Source: Brumimicrobium sp041655765 (GTDB taxonomy: Bacteria > Bacteroidota > Bacteroidia > Flavobacteriales_D > Crocinitomicaceae). Taken from it: 5,697 nt of DNA. The stretch lies in assembly GCA_041655765.1 (NCBI GenBank), contig JBBAEU010000040.1:1-5697 (forward strand), written 5' to 3'. Each line of letters opens with the position of its first letter. Positions within the stretch are counted from its first letter, which is position 1. Positions 4,678-5,697 of this stretch are shown one piece after another. The position numbers and the translations under genes were made by a program. A model generated the notes under the pieces. The model saw only the letters and a program-made list of their open reading frames with translations, did no database searches and was not told the origin of the DNA.

Positions 4678-5697
4678 TTATAGGTTGGTATTCAATAAGT
4701 TAATCCCTGCGTTAAGAAGCATTTTTGAAAATTCTTGTCCGTTAATTAACTGTATTTCGTTGTCTTTTGCCAAGTTTTCAGCTTTTTCATTAAACGTGTT
4801 TGCTGTCGTAATTACCCAAGCTATTTTATTATAACCATCATCTAAACTCTCTTTATTTGTCTTGTAGTCATTTATTTGTGTCGCACCCCACTCACTAATT
4901 TGACCCTTTTGAAATTTGACTTGAGTATAAATAATAAGCTTTATGTTCTCAAATACAGCAACAATATCTGCGTCACCCTCTTTATCTCTTTCGTTTTTTG
5001 CTGGAATAGATACGGAATTTGCTCCTATTGTCAAAAAGTAAGTTTTAACTAACTTTTCAAACTTGTCTGGATTCAACTCAGCTTTAATTGCATCCAAAAC
5101 GAAATTTGCCGTTTTGTCTATTATGATAGAATGTAAATGAATTGGCTTGTTTATGGAATAATTCTCAATGCTTTTTTCAACGCTCAATTTCAAGTCATTG
5201 ATATTTGCATTTGTCTGTCTAATTTTCATTCTTGAGGTTAGTTTTGCATCTGCAAACTTGTCTCTTGAAATGTTTTTGTGAAGCACTTTTACTTTCCAAG
5301 CAAACCCTAAATCATAAGTTTTACCCTGCTCCGAAACAAGAAAATTTCCGTTTCTTGAAACAATCTTATCTCCCCAAGTTTTTAAATCTTCTGAAAATGT
5401 GTCGCCAATTTTCAAAGGAACTTCGCTTTCAATTTCACAAACGAAAAAAGTACCCCAACTTGGAACAATTATAATGTCACCTTTTGACATTCTTAGAAAA
5501 TTCCACAAGTTGTGTCGAGTTCTAGGAACTGACCCCCATTTTTCTCTAAATTGTTCATTGAAATATGCCCAATCACCCGCTTTGACTTTTTCAATAATTT
5601 CATCATTAGTAAAATCTGAAAATCCAATTGTCAAAAATCCTTTGTTAAGTAAAGGGTAAGAAAGTTCAGCAATATGTGAAATTCTGTGAATCCAATA
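4678..5697 (-). CDS. Mrr-type restriction endonuclease with N-terminal PUA/EVE-like domain (runs off right edge)
   Basis: A putative DNA endonuclease of the Mrr_cat family, probably restricting modified foreign DNA. The frame is open from base 5697 to the TAA at 4678-4680, giving 340 visible residues. The start lies outside the window: the first visible residues YWIHRISHIAELSYPLL look like native N-terminal protein, so the TTG at 5634 is internal. Numbering from the first visible residue, Mrr motifs lie in the last third: EGDADIVA with D242 and D244, YTQVKFQKG with Q259 and K261 (the QxK variant common in Mrr), then WVITTANTFNEKAENLA and IQLINGQEF (about 294-323). Residues 1-90, with NLWNFL followed by KGDIIIVPS and FFVCEIES, suggest a PUA/EVE-like modified-base reader, inferred from pattern only. 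The frame is intact. A hairpin repeat follows 18 bp after the stop; no partner gene is visible. Confidence 0.87.
   Translation of the reverse strand, partial: YWIHRISHIAELSYPLLNKGFLTIGFSDFTNDEIIEKVKAGDWAYFNEQFREKWGSVPRTRHNLWNFLRMSKGDIIIVPSWGTFFVCEIESEVPLKIGDTFSEDLKTWGDKIVSRNGNFLVSEQGKTYDLGFAWKVKVLHKNISRDKFADAKLTSRMKIRQTNANINDLKLSVEKSIENYSINKPIHLHSIIIDKTANFVLDAIKAELNPDKFEKLVKTYFLTIGANSVSIPAKNERDKEGDADIVAVFENIKLIIYTQVKFQKGQISEWGATQINDYKTNKESLDDGYNKIAWVITTANTFNEKAENLAKDNEIQLINGQEFSKMLLNAGINLLNTNL

Noticed and set aside
5232..5659. Plus-strand open frames opposite the Mrr-like gene
   Set aside because: They overlap each other and a well-supported gene and lack any recognisable motif.
1..5697. 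CRISPR array, tRNA, rRNA or transposase
   Set aside because: No regularly spaced repeats, tRNA-like cloverleaf, rRNA-like stretch or transposase motif was seen on either strand by reading.

Overview
The window looks like a restriction/defence island from an AT-rich member of the Bacteroidota. The support is indirect: low GC, A-rich leaders without Shine-Dalgarno sites, one good TTG-N19-TATATTTG promoter of the Bacteroidota sigma-A type, and Bacteroidota-like proteins. All four well-supported genes and the partial one at the left edge are on the minus strand, so transcription runs from high to low coordinates.

From right to left. (1) 4678-5697 is an Mrr-type restriction endonuclease whose true start lies beyond the right edge. 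The reading frame stays open to the last base, so the TTG at 5634 is not the start. (2) 4073-4677 is about 600 bp without a gene. It holds two structured inverted repeats (4574-4608 and 4597-4659), a promoter (4249-4278), a perfect 23-bp palindrome (4103-4125) and a 12-bp sequence (4089-4100) that recurs inverted past the end of the next gene. (3) 3092-4072 is a 326-residue protein with an N-terminal PD-(D/E)XK nuclease-like domain followed by two membrane helices that flank a coiled-coil region. I know of no characterised system with this layout. Its last codons lie inside a long imperfect hairpin (3047-3116). (4) 2663-2872, 770-2581 and 1-767 form an operon: a small XRE-type regulator, a type III DNA methyltransferase (Mod) and the N-terminal third of the type III restriction helicase/nuclease (Res). 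Mod and Res are 2 bp apart.

Mod and Res are expected to act together: Mod reads and methylates the site, and Res translocates or signals and cuts. The XRE protein probably controls their expression. The Mrr-like protein probably restricts DNA carrying a foreign modification, and the membrane nuclease is a candidate stand-alone defence effector.

The most interesting signal is between the genes. Each of the two single-gene units ends in a 60-70 nt imperfect hairpin whose ends read TG..AACA and TGTT..CA on the gene strand. A third TGTTGGCA core precedes the membrane-nuclease gene. This resembles the gene-plus-recombination-site layout of integron cassettes, although the cores do not match the classical attC consensus. 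The cassette reading is inference. The repeats and folds are seen directly.
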